NCBI GenBank assembly: GCA_000149265.1
Contig: CH002949.1
Span: forward strand, 137,973-201,972
Length of the DNA: 64,000 nt
Origin: Ciona savignyi
Lineage: Eukaryota > Chordata > Ascidiacea > Phlebobranchia > Cionidae
Reading direction: 5' to 3'
Part shown: piece by piece, positions 11,801-26,800 of the stretch
Numbering within the stretch: the stretch's first letter is position 1
How the letters are laid out: each line of letters starts with the position of its first letter
The notes under the pieces: model-generated
What the model saw: the letters and a program-made list of their open reading frames with translations, nothing else
Told to the model about the DNA's origin: nothing
The model's database searches: none
Position numbers and translations under genes: made by a program

Positions 11801-14800
11801 CGGTGGGCCCGAGGTGATCTGACGATTGCCCGTGTGTTAACCCCATTGGTTTTCCCATTCACGGGGATAAACATGAACATACTATCCTATCCTATTTTAA
11901 AGGAATTAGTTATTCAAGAATTTTCTTTATGATTGGATGTTCAGTGCTAAACTTTCGCCGCCGGGAATAAACCACATTAATTTCATATTGCATGGTTAAT
12001 TCCGATAATTAATCGTAGCAAAAAAATAACGCAATAAAATGTCAAGTATAACTGTACCAGTACCGGAATCCAAAGCGCTGATTTGGTTGTTGAAATTTTA
12101 CTTGTAAATTATATAGCCTGTGGGTAAACTTGCGCCGGCTTGGAACGGCACACATAGGATTTGTCACGCGTAATTATTGTAATATACAGGAGTTATAATT
12201 ACGAACTCTCTTCGATTTTCTTGTGCCGATTAGCCTAACAAAATGTTGCTAAACTAATTGGTTAATATTCTTTAAATACTTTTAAAAATAGATCGTCTTG
12301 TTTTGTCATCTGTCTTTATTTTTTATTTTGTCTTCATTTTGTATAAAAAATAGATGGTAAAATAATTTAAACTCTTTTTCTTTCTGCTACATTTTGAAAG
12401 CTCAAACAAAACGTTTGATCACTTAAGATGCCTCATACGTTCAGTATTAACACACATCGTATGTCTGGTGTTGTCAGGTACCGTAAACGTGTAGTTAGTT
12501 CCCCATTTTATAAAAAGTCCAGCTTCGTATATTAAACTTGAATGTTACTGTTGTGTACAACGTTATTCAGTCGGTTCTCGTAATCTGGTAATCCTTCCAT
12601 GGCCGGAAGTGTTTACGAAATGTGACCTTTGACATTTCGTTCCGTGCCAGCGATCTCTCGGCACCGCAAAGTTGCCCAGGCTACGCAAACTGCAACGACG
12701 CCTTATCTAAGGGCTTTTCAATATTGGACCACCGGGCCTGTTGATGGATGGCGCGGGGAAATGCCTTTGACTTCTGCAGTAAGCTCGCCAAAGCACGTTG
12801 TAATCCCAAATCCGAATACTGCGCCAGATGTGTAGAGCGAAACCGTAAAATACTCCGGGTCCCGTTACCCAAGCGGAATTTAACAAATTTAACGATCGCG
12901 GATTATAGTAGGGGGTAAAATGCCAGGTTTTGGGCGTGGTTGGGGCCTAATCCGGCGGGATGTTTATAAATGTTACTGCTAAGAATAAACTTGCGTGGGC
13001 TTTGGTGGATTTGAGCACTACAATGTACGCATTGGGGCGTTATATGTTCATTCTAATTTTCAGTTTCTATTCCTGGCGAAACCTGGCGAAACATGGTACA
13101 AAGTTGTACTAAATCCGATTTCATTAATCGCGGCAATAAAGCACAATGAACAGACCGCTTAGCGTGGTAGCGGTGGCTTTTGCTTGGTACAGGACAAACA
13201 GGTCGATTAACTCACGAGCGCTTATTGCTACTTTACGAACTTTTGCATTCACCCAAAACGTAAACTTGAATTTATTGTGCATTGCGACTGCAAGTTTGCA
13301 AATATGCAAGAAGTCACATAACCCTTCGGGGGCTGTTATGACCAACAAAGACCAAGTTTATTAAAGCAGTCCCACATAATGTGCAACTTTGTATACTCAT
13401 GTATAGGCTACTGTATATAATGTATACTCCTCATACTTTCACCAAGAATTTAATGCTTGAAAATTGAGATTTTATACAATTATTCTTTAATTTCTTTTTA
13501 ATAATCTGTATAGCCATACTGCCCCGGACGCATTTCCCTTGCCCCCTTTTATTTCAGTTTCATGTTTGCTAAGCGTTAGTTTTATGGCGATTTATCTTGG
13601 ATTCCGTTATCACATTTCAACTCCCGAATAATCGTTTTATTCCGAAGAATGTTTTTTCAGGCGTGTGGTTTTGTTATAACGAGAATTTCCCTTGGATACA
13701 ACCCAATAAAGGTGCAGCAGACGCCGTAAATTTTGGTTAAATAGTGATATATGAGCGTCTTGCAATCCCAATCAAGCTCTAACCAACAGCCGCTAACAGG
13801 GCGTAGGAAATAAAATGAATAATTGCGATTTGGTGTAAACTATTTGTTATTGCCTGTAAACAGCTCGTAATTGGTAGTTTGTCTTTGAAATTTGCTCTTT
13901 TCGAACATAAATAAATGTTCACAAGTACGCACCAGTTTACTGATCAAGATAGAACAATATTTTTAAGGTTGGAAATGTCATTCGGGTCAATTTATTCAGC
14001 TTTAAAATGGATCGGGCAAAGAAATGCGCTTTGAACCCGGAATTTTTACCTTTTAGCCCCCTGATCGAATTACACTGTTTCGGCATGAAGCTTAGTGTGA
14101 TGCATTTCATTTCATATTTCACGATTTTGTTTCAGACTCGCCGTGCACATAGGATTCGACAACAACGTCATAGAATACTGGGTCAACTGTAGTCACGTGA
14201 AGGTCGTTCCGGTCCAGCGGAACCGTACCGCGCCAGGTCTTCAATTCAGTGTGTTCCGACTCCTTCAGCATCGAAATATCGTAAAAATGCCAGTGAAGGT
14301 AATTCTTTTACTTCTAAGGTAACTCTTTTCACTTGATTCAAATGATTTATTGGTATCAACTCCAACGCAAGCGAAAAGGAGCACAATTTATCATTAGCCA
14401 CTACAGAGTAGTTTAAAAACACGGCCTCCTGCTGCACAGGGTGATAATTATTATATGATATTGTAGAGTTGTTCCAGCAACCCCCGACTAAGGTAACTAT
14501 TTTCACTTCCATGACAAGACACCTACCCAACCCTCGTATCAAAACGGCAAGGGTGATGTTTGCCCTATTTAACACGGACTTATTTTTCGGATCATTTAGG
14601 CTGATATTACCAACATTCAAAGTAATAATCCAACCGCCCCCATCGATCTTAATGTAGACGTTTGACCTTAGCAAATATACAGAGGTCACGACTTTCGCCA
14701 ATCCTTAGTTTGACAAATATTACGCGCAGTGTCTGAAAATTCGGCATTGGCGCGACTAAAATGCGTAACCTCGACTACATATGGACTTCCATGTGAACCC

Positions 14801-17800
14801 AAACACTTGTGTTGCAACTGCAAGCAGTCCTTTGACGATGTTGTATTCACAGTAAACTTATCGGTGGTTGTTCTCTAATGAAAGGGACTGGCTGTGTTAT
14901 AAAAAAAACCGACGACGGAATTTTGCTGTTTCCTGAAACAGTCTGTTTAGGCCGAATTTATCAAGTTTTTGTCGTGGTTTTTCTGATTAGCACACATTGA
15001 CGAATTTGCCCTTAAGCGACTTAATTCTCACAACAGTGGTCTCTGTTTTAGGTTCCCTGAATTTTTTAAACACTCGACTGTCCTGTTTGTAATCAGCATA
15101 GTCATGTTTTCCGAAAATGTCAATTAACAAAATAACGACGCAGTGCCTTACCCTATTCTTCACATAAAGCCTGCATTGTTCAACGCCTAAAAAGGAGAAT
15201 ATCCAATATACCTTAACGGTGCCATATTAAGATCACTCAATGCAGATTACCTCATTACCTTTTATAGGTCTACTTTGCTTGCGGTTATTTTCAAATGTTT
15301 AGTCATTCCGAAGTTTCATTGTAGGATATACGTAATCAGCCTGTCGCTCCCGCGGATTATATGGGTTTATACTCACGAGTACTTAAGCACAGAATCCGTA
15401 ATAAGATTTGATGTAACTTGTTTATAAAATCCAATAGAATGGGATACTAATTTATAACTGGGTGTAGGACAAGGGAAGGTGTTATAAAACTGGTAATCGT
15501 CGGATTACATCGCGCACCAACCGTTGGGTCTTGTGTGGGCGTAAGAATTGTGAATGAGGCATACATTGATAAATATACGAATTGCTTTTCCGTCAATAAA
15601 ATAATGAACAGCTATTGATTTAGAGTGTTTCGGAAAAGATTTCGTATCTTTTCAAACGACTTGCACTTTTCCCACAGATGGCTTAAAAAATACAAGCGAA
15701 ACATAACCACAAAATGAGAGACGAATTATAAAATTTATGGGGCATAACAGAACAGATGGTGGTGCAGTACAGCGGTTAATGATACCACACAAGAACCGTA
15801 TACTGTATATATGTACGCATATGTGTATATGGCACAATGATTGGGGATAAGCTAGTAGCCTTTTAATTATGTGGTTCGAAATTTTCCACCGGAATGTAAA
15901 TTGCTGTAAAATGCATCGCTGAAAAGTAACATTTTGGATCCCGCGCCGCGTGGGGTGTATCACATGCCGACTCACTGGAGCAATTTCTATCAGTTACTCG
16001 GATTACCCTTCTCAGATGAGTAGGCCCACCTGTGTGGACGCGGCGCTAATCTAATTAACTCCGAAACGTTCGCGTGTGTGGCGCTTTAAGCTTGATCTGC
16101 ATAACTTTTACTCTACGCTTTTCAGGTGGCTTTCCGATCTGTTGTGGTTACCGACGGCAAGAAGACAGCGCTTCCCAAGCAATGCCTAAGTCATTCGCCC
16201 GCCACTGCTGAAGGTAGGAACACTAAACCCCCACAATCAAGCGTAGATCGAAAATTGTCGGTAGTTTGGGGGCATTTGTTGACTCTTTCTTAAACGATGG
16301 CCCTAATTTGTCTTCTCGATTTCGGTATGTTGTTTACCGTAACCACAAATTATCGAATTGTACAAATCCAGTGCATGGAGACCCAAAAATGGAACAAAGG
16401 GTGATCAGTTTAAGATCAAATTTGAAGGCCAGTGCTTACACGCCAACACGTTTCTGACCTTTTCTTAAATCGTCCGTGCGTAAATTATGTCAGTTCTTTT
16501 ATACTTTAATTTAGTGACTTAGACTGGCTTATTATTATACATAATGAAAAATAACTTTCCAACTTATTATATGTACTTGTATAACTACATAAAACTGTTG
16601 TTCTGCTGCATAAAACTGTGAAAAACTGGTCGCTATAAGCTAGGCGATTGTGTCCTTGGGCAAGGCGCTTTACGGACATTGCCTGAACCCAGCGGCTTAA
16701 TAGGTTCTAAATTGAAGCAACATGTGAATCATATACAAATCACTGCAATAGCTCCGGTAACCCGACGATTGGCGCTAGGTGATCTGACGATTGCCAGTGT
16801 GTTAACCCACTTGGTTTTCCCATTCACCGGGATAAACATAAATATCCTATCCTATTCCGTCAGGCGCTTGTACCAGCGGAAGAGTTTTCATGAGTTGCGG
16901 TCCAAGTTGCGAACAAACTTGTGAAAACCGGTTCAATCCGTACCACTCCTGCGCTCGCTCCTGCGTCAGTGGATGTCACTGCCCAGTTGGTCGAGTTCTG
17001 CACGAAAACCAGTGCTTGCCCATTGCGTCTTGCCCGTGTCGCATCGGTACTGTGTACTACGATACCGGATCTAAGATGACGATTAATAACGAACTGTGGT
17101 AAGTGATTTTTTACACGAATCATTAGGTGTAACAGTGTAATTCCTTCTTTGTGCCTCTGATATTAGCGTGCACCTACCTTGCTTCCTTTTTAGTTGTATT
17201 TGGGACAGCTTGCGAACGGTTGTATCCTGCTGTGTGTTACTGGATTTTACGAACACAAGATTGGGCATAAACTACAGGTCTTATACGTCAACCCTAGAAT
17301 TGTTACAGTTATAAACAATCCAGTTCCTTTGCGCAGATAATCGTGTGGCACATTTGTAAAAGATATTAAGTGACTTTTATAAAAATAAACAAGAAACTGT
17401 TGTTCTTTACATTAAATGGATCTATAAACCAGATCATATAATCCCAACTAAAATATCATATATTAAAGTGATTATTTTTTATATAAGTATGAGCTTTAAA
17501 GAAACAAAGGAGTGAGCTTACAACCCTCCCCACAAAAAAACAGAATTGTGTACAGTAGTCTGTGGGTAGAACTCATGTCAGATTCGGTTCAACGACATTC
17601 ACATTCTATCCGAACGTTTTTCCTCAGCACATGCGTGTCGGGAAAGTGGAAATGCTTTGCCCTCGCCAGCCTCGAACGTGTGCCCGAGAATCGCTCTGTT
17701 CGGGTGGGGAGCAGTACTAACCTGTCATGCTCGGTATCGGGAAACCCCCTACCGCAAATATCGTGGGTGGCACCGCCGGAAGCTCACTATCGAGTTGGTA

Positions 17801-20800
17801 AGACGATTTGTCATAACTCCGTTTTGCATGTAGGCTATATCAACACTCCACTTAACTATAACAATAAGTGTCATTCATGAAACCGCGTGGGTTAAGGTAA
17901 AAAAAATAGTTTTTTGTTTGTTTTTGTGGTCTGTACATGTAAGTAAATAAGAAAAGAAAGTAAAAATAGTTACTAAGTGCATATTATTTGACATAACTGC
18001 GACATTCAGCTGTCAAAGTGTAATTAAGTATAATCTTTTAAAAACATACATTCGCAGTTAATCGGAACGGTAACCGAGTTTCGAAGATCTTTCTGGAAAA
18101 TGTGACCGCCAGTGAAGCTGGCAGGTACACGTGCGTGGCCACTCGCGGCGATTGGGCTGCCAACGCCTCCTCGCTCGTTGAGGTCACGTCTCCTCCCGTG
18201 ATTACGTCATTACCCAGCACCGTGACCGTCATGCTCGGGTAGGTTCGGACGATTTTGATTTGTTTCCGTTTTCGCGTTTGTGCTGCTTGGTGTTTTGGTT
18301 TGCAACAAATCGAAATCGAAAACCTCGGTCGATGTAGTACAGAGCCGAAGTCCTTGAGTGCTTTGCACTTAACAGTTAAACCTAAGACAAAGAAAGGTGT
18401 ATCATATGAAGCGGAATTACACTGGAATAACCCCTGTTACGAATGCATGGTTTAACAGTTAAGCGGACACCAACGACTAACATATTAGGTTCCAACGATT
18501 CAAATACGTGCATTAGTCTTGCTTGCGTCATAATCTCTGACGTCAGGCGCCAAAAACAGCAGTCAACAAATCAAATTCGCACCTCAGCTTATCAGCTTAG
18601 AACGACCGATAACCAATAGTTGTTTTCGACGGTTCACAACGGCAATTCTCCTGTGATGTTTATTCCACAGTCACACACGACGTGCACTATGCCCGGCAAA
18701 TCATTTTTATCAAAACATACAACGATCAAAACAACCCTGCAGTACCCCGCGCTCACTGCCACAAAACGTCAGACGCCTGTTTCCCGATGTTTTTACCAAC
18801 CACAGCGATACAGTCACTATTTTGCCAACACGACCACGTAATCAACGGAAGTGCATCATCCCATAATCCGAGATTACTGTCCACACACTTGTTGCTGCTT
18901 CGCGTTTCCAACTTATTTTACTGTGAAGTCTACGTCAAAAATGTTTAACGGAAATAAATCAACGTCAATATGTGGGGTAATTGTGTTGAAGGGAACGAAA
19001 CTATTAATTTAAAGAACGAATACCAGAAGTGGCTTTAGAGTTTAAGCTTTCTTAACAATCTCAACTCATCCGTTACCTAAGCTTCCAAATCACCAAGTTC
19101 AACCTAAAAATAATAACGAATACCCTGTTATTTTGTAGGAGTCCTGTCGTGTCGATTGATTGCATAGTTTCCGCAATGCCACCCGCTAAAGCTGCTTGGT
19201 CGAAAGGTGCTCGGGCGCCGTCCAATTCAAGGTTCGATAGAGTTGCTCCAGGTGTCTTCAGACTTACACTCTCGAACGTAAGATTTATTTTAGTATCGAC
19301 GTGTATTTTGTTTTGTGCCGATTGCTCAATGTAGCTTATACACTAAACTAAGAGGACATTGAACCAGGTCTATCTTAGATAATCAGCTCTTTGTTAAAGT
19401 CGAAATTACTTAAAATTTATTTGTTTTGTGTTAAACATAAGAACCTATCGTTCTGGTGAATATTTGCAAACGTGGTTCCCATATTTAACTAGAGGCTATT
19501 GAATAAATTAGTCTTTGCCGATGAATGAAAGTGACTGATCAGTTACAATGGAAGAATTGTCTTTTCGAATTTTTTGCACAGTGGGTCTTCTTTGTTTGAG
19601 TTATTTGTTTCAAATTTTCGTCCCTTTTTGTGGTTTCGATTGAAGTCGGTGCTTGGTTTCCCACTGAAAATAACTTTGGTTTTTTGTTTCATTTTCACGG
19701 GTCATGGGGGCGCGGATAGACCCTACTTAGCCCCACGTGAAGTTTATGCCTAAACTTTAAGTTTAGAGATTCAATTTAAGTAACCCGTGTCGGATTTTGT
19801 CGAGGTAGGGTGTAATTGAACACACGGATTTCTACGTCTTGTCAAGTCAGTCATGATTCAGGATGTCACAGCCACAATAGAGCTTGTACACAGATGTCAC
19901 ACGCTCTATAAGCTCCAAATAGGGACTTTTGTGTAAATGTTTATACAGACATGTGTTCATTTCTAAAGGTGTGTGTATTTTTGTCTAAAGGTGTGAGAAA
20001 ACAAGTCCAAAATATATGTGAGATAATATTCAATTGTTGCACTTTTCCACGCATTTTAACTTAAATCCTGAACATTCAAGGACTCAGAGTTCCTGAACGG
20101 TAATTACCGCCAACACAAAAACAGGCGGCATACTAAACTGGGCTACCAACCAATATAGTGGTCCAGAATTAAATGTGTCTGACCCGATATACATTAAATT
20201 TTGCTGTCAATATGCGTGGTAAAATTTTTACATGAAAATGGGTTTCGGTGTCCTCTAACCTCTAAGTTTTTAAAACAACTTCTCTGGAGCTCAAATAATC
20301 CAAAAATTCGATTTCAGTTTATTGAATATTATGGATCATAAGGATTACCTGGATTACCAAAATGCGATTAACAGTCTAATATCTCATTTTTTCAGATAAA
20401 ACGTAGCGACGCTGGCAAGTTTAAGTGCCTTGCTCGTAACAAAGTTGGTTACACGTCGAAGACGGTTGTAGTATTGGTGACGTTACCTGCACCAAATCGA
20501 ATGGCCTTCCTAAGGCCACCTCGAGACCGGTACGTGAAAGCGGGCCACACAGCCATGTTTCCATGCAAGGTAAGAGAGTTGTTGCCGTAACTTAGCCCGG
20601 TCGGTTAGTCTGGCGTTTAAGTGCGTCGCCTTTTAATCAAAAGGTTGGAGGTGCGAAACTGGTCGCTAGCTAGTCGGTTGTGTTATTGGGCAAGGCCCTT
20701 TACGGACATTGCCTGAACCTGGTAGATTAATGGGTTCTACTAAATTAAAGGAACGAGTCTATCATATGCAACACACTGCAATAGCTCTTGTAACCCGACG

Positions 20801-23800
20801 GTAGGCGCGAGGTGATTTGACGATTGCCCGTGTGTTCTAATGCTAATGAATATGAGAAAACGCGAGTGCAAAGATGTAATCGTTTCAACAATGTTATTTT
20901 TTTATTAACCGAGCTAAGTTTCAAACCCATACTAGGTTGGTCACTAGGAACGTTTTTGTATATACGTCGGTATATGTATCGGTCACGTTAACTCTTAGGC
21001 AACACGACCGTACTAGTTTCAACAATGTTATTCGTTTGAGTTGAGATAAGGCTTTAAATGCGAATTTCCATCGCGAGTTAGACATGTCCGTCGTTAATCT
21101 GTCAATACCGCGTAAACATCTTTTACCTTCCCTATATACCAACCTTTCCTATCATTTACCAGGCTATAAATCACACCAGTGTGACCAATGTAACCTGGTT
21201 AAAAAACGGGATTCCGCTTCGAATTGACCGGAAACGAATAATCCAGCGTCGTCAGCGGCTTGTGGTTCGACGTACTAACCCAGACGACACTGGAGAATAC
21301 ACATGTCGTATCACAGTTGGAGACGAAACTATGCAAGCGAAGGCGAAACTTATGCTTAAAGGTAGAATTTTCTTGTGTGCCATTCATTTTCCTAAAGTCT
21401 CAGATTGATTGGTTAGATCCTGTAGGATTTGACAGTTGTTTATCAGTTTGTGGATTTCTTATGTCTGTTTGCTATGACTAGTAGTTGTTGCTTGGGTGGT
21501 TTGGTTGAATATTCGCTTCGCTTGTTTCCTGTGTTATCAGCAAACGTCCATGAGCGCAGTTCATCATCGGTATTGTGTATTCTGCACAATTCTTCATGTG
21601 TGGTATAATGACTAGAAAATCTGTTTTATTACTTCACAGTTTATCCCACGCTTGATAGCGTTACCAAGTTTATGGGACTCTCAAAACCAGTTTCAGGCGG
21701 TTCTAACCGCTTTGCGGTTGTAAGCGGCTCAATTAAAAATAACGACGAAAGTCTTGACACCCCGCCGTAAACAAAAGTATCGCCACCTACGTGGCAGCGG
21801 AACAATGGTAGGTCTATGGAAAGGGAAAGTGGCATATGCCGTTTAGACAATCTTGACTCACACGTTGGCAATGTGTGCACCTGTGCATAGGTTACCTGCG
21901 CTACTTCGCGCTTGTAAGGAGGTATTGCGTCATGCTAAACAGGTATCTCCCAGGCACTGTGACTTTGTTATTACAGGCTTTGGGGTTAGGGGTAATCCGT
22001 GTTGTAACAGGCCAAAGCTAGCATGTTAGCATCAAATACCGTGTCATTGTTTCGTGGGGAGAGGTATCTAAAAATAACTACGGGCCAATCCGCAATTGTA
22101 CCGCATCAAAATCACTCTTTTTGTGCGTTCGCTAAGGCGCAGCTGGGGCGGGTAGAAGTATACGCGAGGGACGAACACCAGGAAAGTTAAACTTTCGAAT
22201 TTTCATCACAAACTGTCAAGTGATTGTTTGCACATGCGTGCGTCCCAAATCCAGCGATCAAGTTACGATACACCACCGTCACATCTTTCGTAAGTTTTCC
22301 CGCTCGATAAACTTTGCTTACGTCATTAATTTTGGACACGCTTCAGTGCGCGGGTAACGATAAGTCGGCATCAGTTATTCGCACTCGAAACGTCTTCATT
22401 TACTCGCGTTTTATGTTTTTGTTGAACGACGGCCAGCTGCAAGGCCCCTTATCTCTTCAAGGGGTCACAATTTAAGACAGAGCGTGTTGAATTTTCGCCC
22501 ACTGCCTCGTCTGTTTTGACTTGGCGTCAAACCTGTGTTTGACTGATTTTAATGTAGGATGCATGAAACGATCGCTTTTACAACCCATCTGGAAATTTCC
22601 TTTTTTAATTTTGAGAGATTTGGCAAACTGTGAACATCCGTGTTTTAACAAAAGTGCATATAAAAGCATCCAATTTTAAATTGCCTCCCTAAATTTACCA
22701 AATTAAAACCACGAAAAATTATAAAATACGGCTCGTTAAGTATGTAAAACCGTGTCGGAATTCTCTTTAAAACATTCCGAGGCCTCGTCTGCATTGGCAG
22801 ACATGATTTGACCTCAATAAATGCACTAAATTAGATAGGCCTATTGGTTGGAGTGAACGCTCTATAGACATATTACGCAAATTGACTGTCTCGTCCAATA
22901 TATTACGCGAATTGACTGACTGCGTCCAATAAATTTGGAAGATTTACCGTGAAATTAAAGAAGACTTGAGGCTTCTCAGATATACCACCCGAAAGTTAAA
23001 CTACACTTCGCTTAGTGCGCTGTGACTACTGAAAGTACAATTGTGGTAAAATGGGGTTAAATATTTTACCACAATTGCTATAAAGGTCGGATTCATTTCA
23101 TCCTCGGAAAGAAAATCCACTTTTAAGTCTTTGGACAGAAGGTTTGATCATATGTATCCTGACAGCCAAACATTTCATAATTAAACAAAATTTATACCTC
23201 ACTATATAAAATTATAATGAAAATATACAGCTTATGAAATAAGTTTTAGGATTTGCGCCTTTGGGTTTATAGGCCTAGGTCTGTTGCTTCCGGTATCATG
23301 TTTACACAATTCATACATTTTTAAAGGCCAAGTTCCGAACTCAGGGTCTTTTCTCCATTAAGCTCGCTTTTAAATGCTGTATATAATTAGGTCGCTTTAA
23401 CCATTCGGTCACACGACCTTTCGCAAGTTACATTTAGTGACAAATGACGAATACACGAGTGACGTTTGGTAGCCTATGCATCAAACGAATCGTCGCTCAG
23501 AAAACTAGTGTACAGCGCTTTAATGAGTAAAACTTTTTTTGTTAACAAAGGTACACCATTATTATATTATGGTCCAAACAAGCAATGTTTAAAAATTTGA
23601 AAATAAGCTCAATATATGCAGACCCCAGGCCTAAATGCCGGATGCGGCCTCAAAACCTAATCTTTAGTTAATTAAAATACATTTTTATCTAGATTAAATC
23701 AAATTTTACACGGTTAAGCCTGAAAGAAAACTATGCTATTAAACGACTCATATATAGGCTTACCAAGTGTAGTGGTAGCTTTGGGAGAAGGGTTGGACAT

Positions 23801-26800
23801 CGTGTATAGAATAGAATATTCATGTTTATTCCCGTGAATGGAAAATCCAAGGGGGTTAACACACGGGCAATCGTCAGATCACCTCGCGCCCACTGTCGGG
23901 TTACCGGAGCTATTGCAGTGTGTTGTGTATGGTACAAACATTCCTTTAATTTAGTAGAATCCATTAATCCCCTGGGTTCAGGCAATGTCCGTTGCCTTTT
24001 CCAAGGACACAACCGACTAGCTAGCGAACAGTTTCGAACCTGCAACCCTTCGGTTGAAAAGCGTCTCTCTAAACCACCAGACTAACCGGTAGGACTAAAT
24101 CAAACGTGGTTTACTAGTTTACCGCTATATACGATCAGTTATTCTAATGACATATAAAGTAAAATCCATTGTTTTCCGATCTGCAGGGCGAATGCTTCCA
24201 TGGTCAACGTGGTCCTCCTGTAGTAAATCCTGTGGGAACGGCCGGATGAGAAAAAGTCGCACTTGTACGGGAGTTCCCCCAAATAGAAAAACTTGCCACG
24301 GAAAGTTTACAATAATAAAACGATGCAACAGCCAGGTTTGTCCAGGTACATAATGTCGTTGAAGCTCATACATAGACAAATTGTATACTACAGACAAGAG
24401 GAATACAATGGATTTAAAGGATTTTTGTCGAATGATTTTGACTGGCATTATTTATTTGGCAGAAAAAAACTATAATCAAACTTTTTTTTTCTTGGGATTT
24501 CCCCTAGGGATTTCCCCGTTCGAGGATTTTAAAGGGGAACTGAAGTCAATTTTAAGAATATCTTAGTAAATGGAAAAAAAGACGCTGATTTCAAAAATCA
24601 AATCAGTTTCTTCCAATATTTTTTTGTTAAAGAGTTATGAGCAAAAATGCATTTCATTTTATGTTAGGGGATTTCCCGTATTACGTCATTGACGTTGTTG
24701 AGATTTCGTGCCTATATGCATTGTATACAATCATGTGCCAGTTTAGAGGTGAATTAGTAACAGAAGCGCCTGCAGGAGCGTTGTATTTTCGTTTTTTTTA
24801 TGGAGACTTAGCATAACACTTGTCATATAGCCTTACTGAACCAATGTACATGGTGACAGCTTACTTTAAGCGCGGTCATTAAGGCCTGCACGGTCCTGGA
24901 CATAAGCTGAATGCTGAGGTATACAGGTCTCGTATTTAAATGACTTTAGAATAATAAGTCTTAGCAATTTATATCATAAATCATAAAAGTGAAGACAGAA
25001 CAAGAAAACTATAACAGAATGCATTAAACTGTAACTGCCAGCAATTTATATAAATAAACCAGCCATCAATCAAAGATTAGACTATGCGGTGGGAAAAGCC
25101 TATTTCTTTCATGGTTTACATTGGCTGTTTGTATAATGTTTTGCTGTTGCGTATGTGGTGCATTTAATGTCTGCTGTTATTGAAACTGAGCATTAGCCTA
25201 CTGGTTGAGAATACCACTTATTGCATAAACCAGTTAATCCACAGTAGAGTAGCCAATGTGTAGTATGACAATAAGTACACAGCAAGCACTCAGATAAGTA
25301 AGTGAAGAATATATATAATAGATCTGTACTTAACTACCCAAACAAGTTGATAAGAATATACCACTTTTCCAATTTAGTTCTTTTTATTAGATATTGTAAA
25401 ATGCCTAAAGTTAAGCCACTGAGAAGGAAGGAAGAGTGATTGGAGCATATTGTTTTGCTCCGGGATGTACAAATTCCTATTACAGCACACGAAATTCCAA
25501 TCCACCTGTGCTCTTCCATCGATTTCATCACAACGACAAAAAAACGGATGAAGCAATGGATACAACAATGCAAGCGTTCGAAACTACCTGGAAAAAGAAC
25601 CGCAGTGTATAGTGCACATATTTGTGACAAGGATTATCATAGTAAAATTGTATTTGACTCCAATGGAGTGGCCAAGATGATGAAAACAAACCACTTGGTG
25701 AAAAATACAGTTCCAACAGTTTTTAATTTTTCTGATTATGATTTTAAACATAGTGATCAACCCAGTACATCAAGTGCAACTTCAAGAACTTCTTTATCCA
25801 AGCAGATAATTGAAAAATAAGGGCTTTTAGTAATGCAAGTCCAGTCTGGCGTTATTTTGTGCACAAATGCATGTATGTACATTCATGCAGCATAAACATT
25901 CTTGCGGTGTGTCCATAAGAATACAGTTTTTGCAACGGCACCAAGTCATGTCAATAGGTAATGTTTCTAAATAAACATTTTCTTCTATGGGGCTTTCATC
26001 TTCAAAGATACTCTCAGACGTTTTTCTTGGTTCAAACGCACATGACTGAATTTGTGTTGTTTTATTGTGTACAATAAAACTTCTTTCATCTATGCCAGAA
26101 TGCTGAGAACTGTCATCCATTTTAGTGTTACAACATTAACTTAAATTTACTCTAGAAATGAAGAAAACAAAAGAAATTTGTTAAAACTATGCATATGTAT
26201 ACCAAATCTCTCACACTCTCAGTTTGTAGCCTAGGGGTTGATAATAACATTGCTAGTCTACGTTGCAGATTATGGCTATATACTGAAAAGCAACAATCAT
26301 GAAAGAAATAGGCTGTTCCCACCGCATAGTCTGATCTTTGATTGGTGGCTGGTTTATTTCTATAAATTGCTGGCAGTTACAGTTTACTGCCTCCTGTTCT
26401 AGTTTTCTTGTTCTGTCTTCACTTCTATGATTTATGATATAAATTGCTAAGACTTATTATTCTAAAGTCATGTAAATACGAGATTTGTATACCTCAGCAT
26501 TCAGCTTAGATCCAGGACCGTGTAGGCCTGAATGAGCGCGCTTAAGTTAAGCTGTCACGCGCGTACATTGGTTCAGTTAGGCTATATGACAAGTGTTATG
26601 CTAAGTCTTCATAAAAAAACGAAAATACAACGCTCCTGCAGGCGCTTCTGTGACTAATTCACCTCTAAACTGGCACATGATTGTGTACAATGCATATAGG
26701 CACGAAATCTCAACAACGTCAATGACGTAATACGGGAAATCCCCTAACATAAAATGAAATGCATATTTGCTCATAACTCTTTAACAAAAAAATATTGGAA

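Larger units (their letters stand above)
11341..16213 (+). other. Thrombospondin N-terminal / laminin-G-like domain (exons 3-5)
   Basis: About residues 193-366. Strand-like motifs such as [32 protein letters not shown] and [13 protein letters not shown], closing with [15 protein letters not shown], follow the pattern of TSPN domains of thrombospondins and fibrillar collagens (WHKIALSV, conserved Cys pair). Such domains commonly bind glycosaminoglycans or other matrix ligands. The assignment is by pattern only. Confidence 0.65.
20500..21361 (+). other. Immunoglobulin-like domain 3 (exons 10-11)
   Basis: It begins with [18 protein letters not shown], continues [11 protein letters not shown], and ends with [16 protein letters not shown] (DxGxYxC). 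Exon 11 ends in phase 1, the usual boundary of a mobile extracellular module. Confidence 0.85.
21362..23810. other. First part of intron 11, no gene seen
   Basis: Mostly unique AT-rich sequence. It holds a two-unit tandem around 22870-22935 (ATTGACTG and GTCCAATA motifs), a perfect hairpin at 23038-23077 and a family B SINE fragment at 23390-23420. Confidence 0.45.

Noticed and set aside
14246..14701. 151-codon minus-strand ORF in intron 4 of the CILP-like gene
   Set aside because: It overlaps exon 4 on the other strand, has no recognisable domain and no supporting signals; taken as chance.
15652..15975. 107-codon minus-strand ORF
   Set aside because: Low-similarity, hydrophobic and Cys/His mixture without motif, inside an intron; not supported.
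17200..17280. Alternative exon 7 starting at TTTTTAG with [14 protein letters not shown]
   Set aside because: It lacks the VWC-like ending and leads to no domain, while the acceptor at 17628 restores phase and gives [10 protein letters not shown] and the Ig domain.
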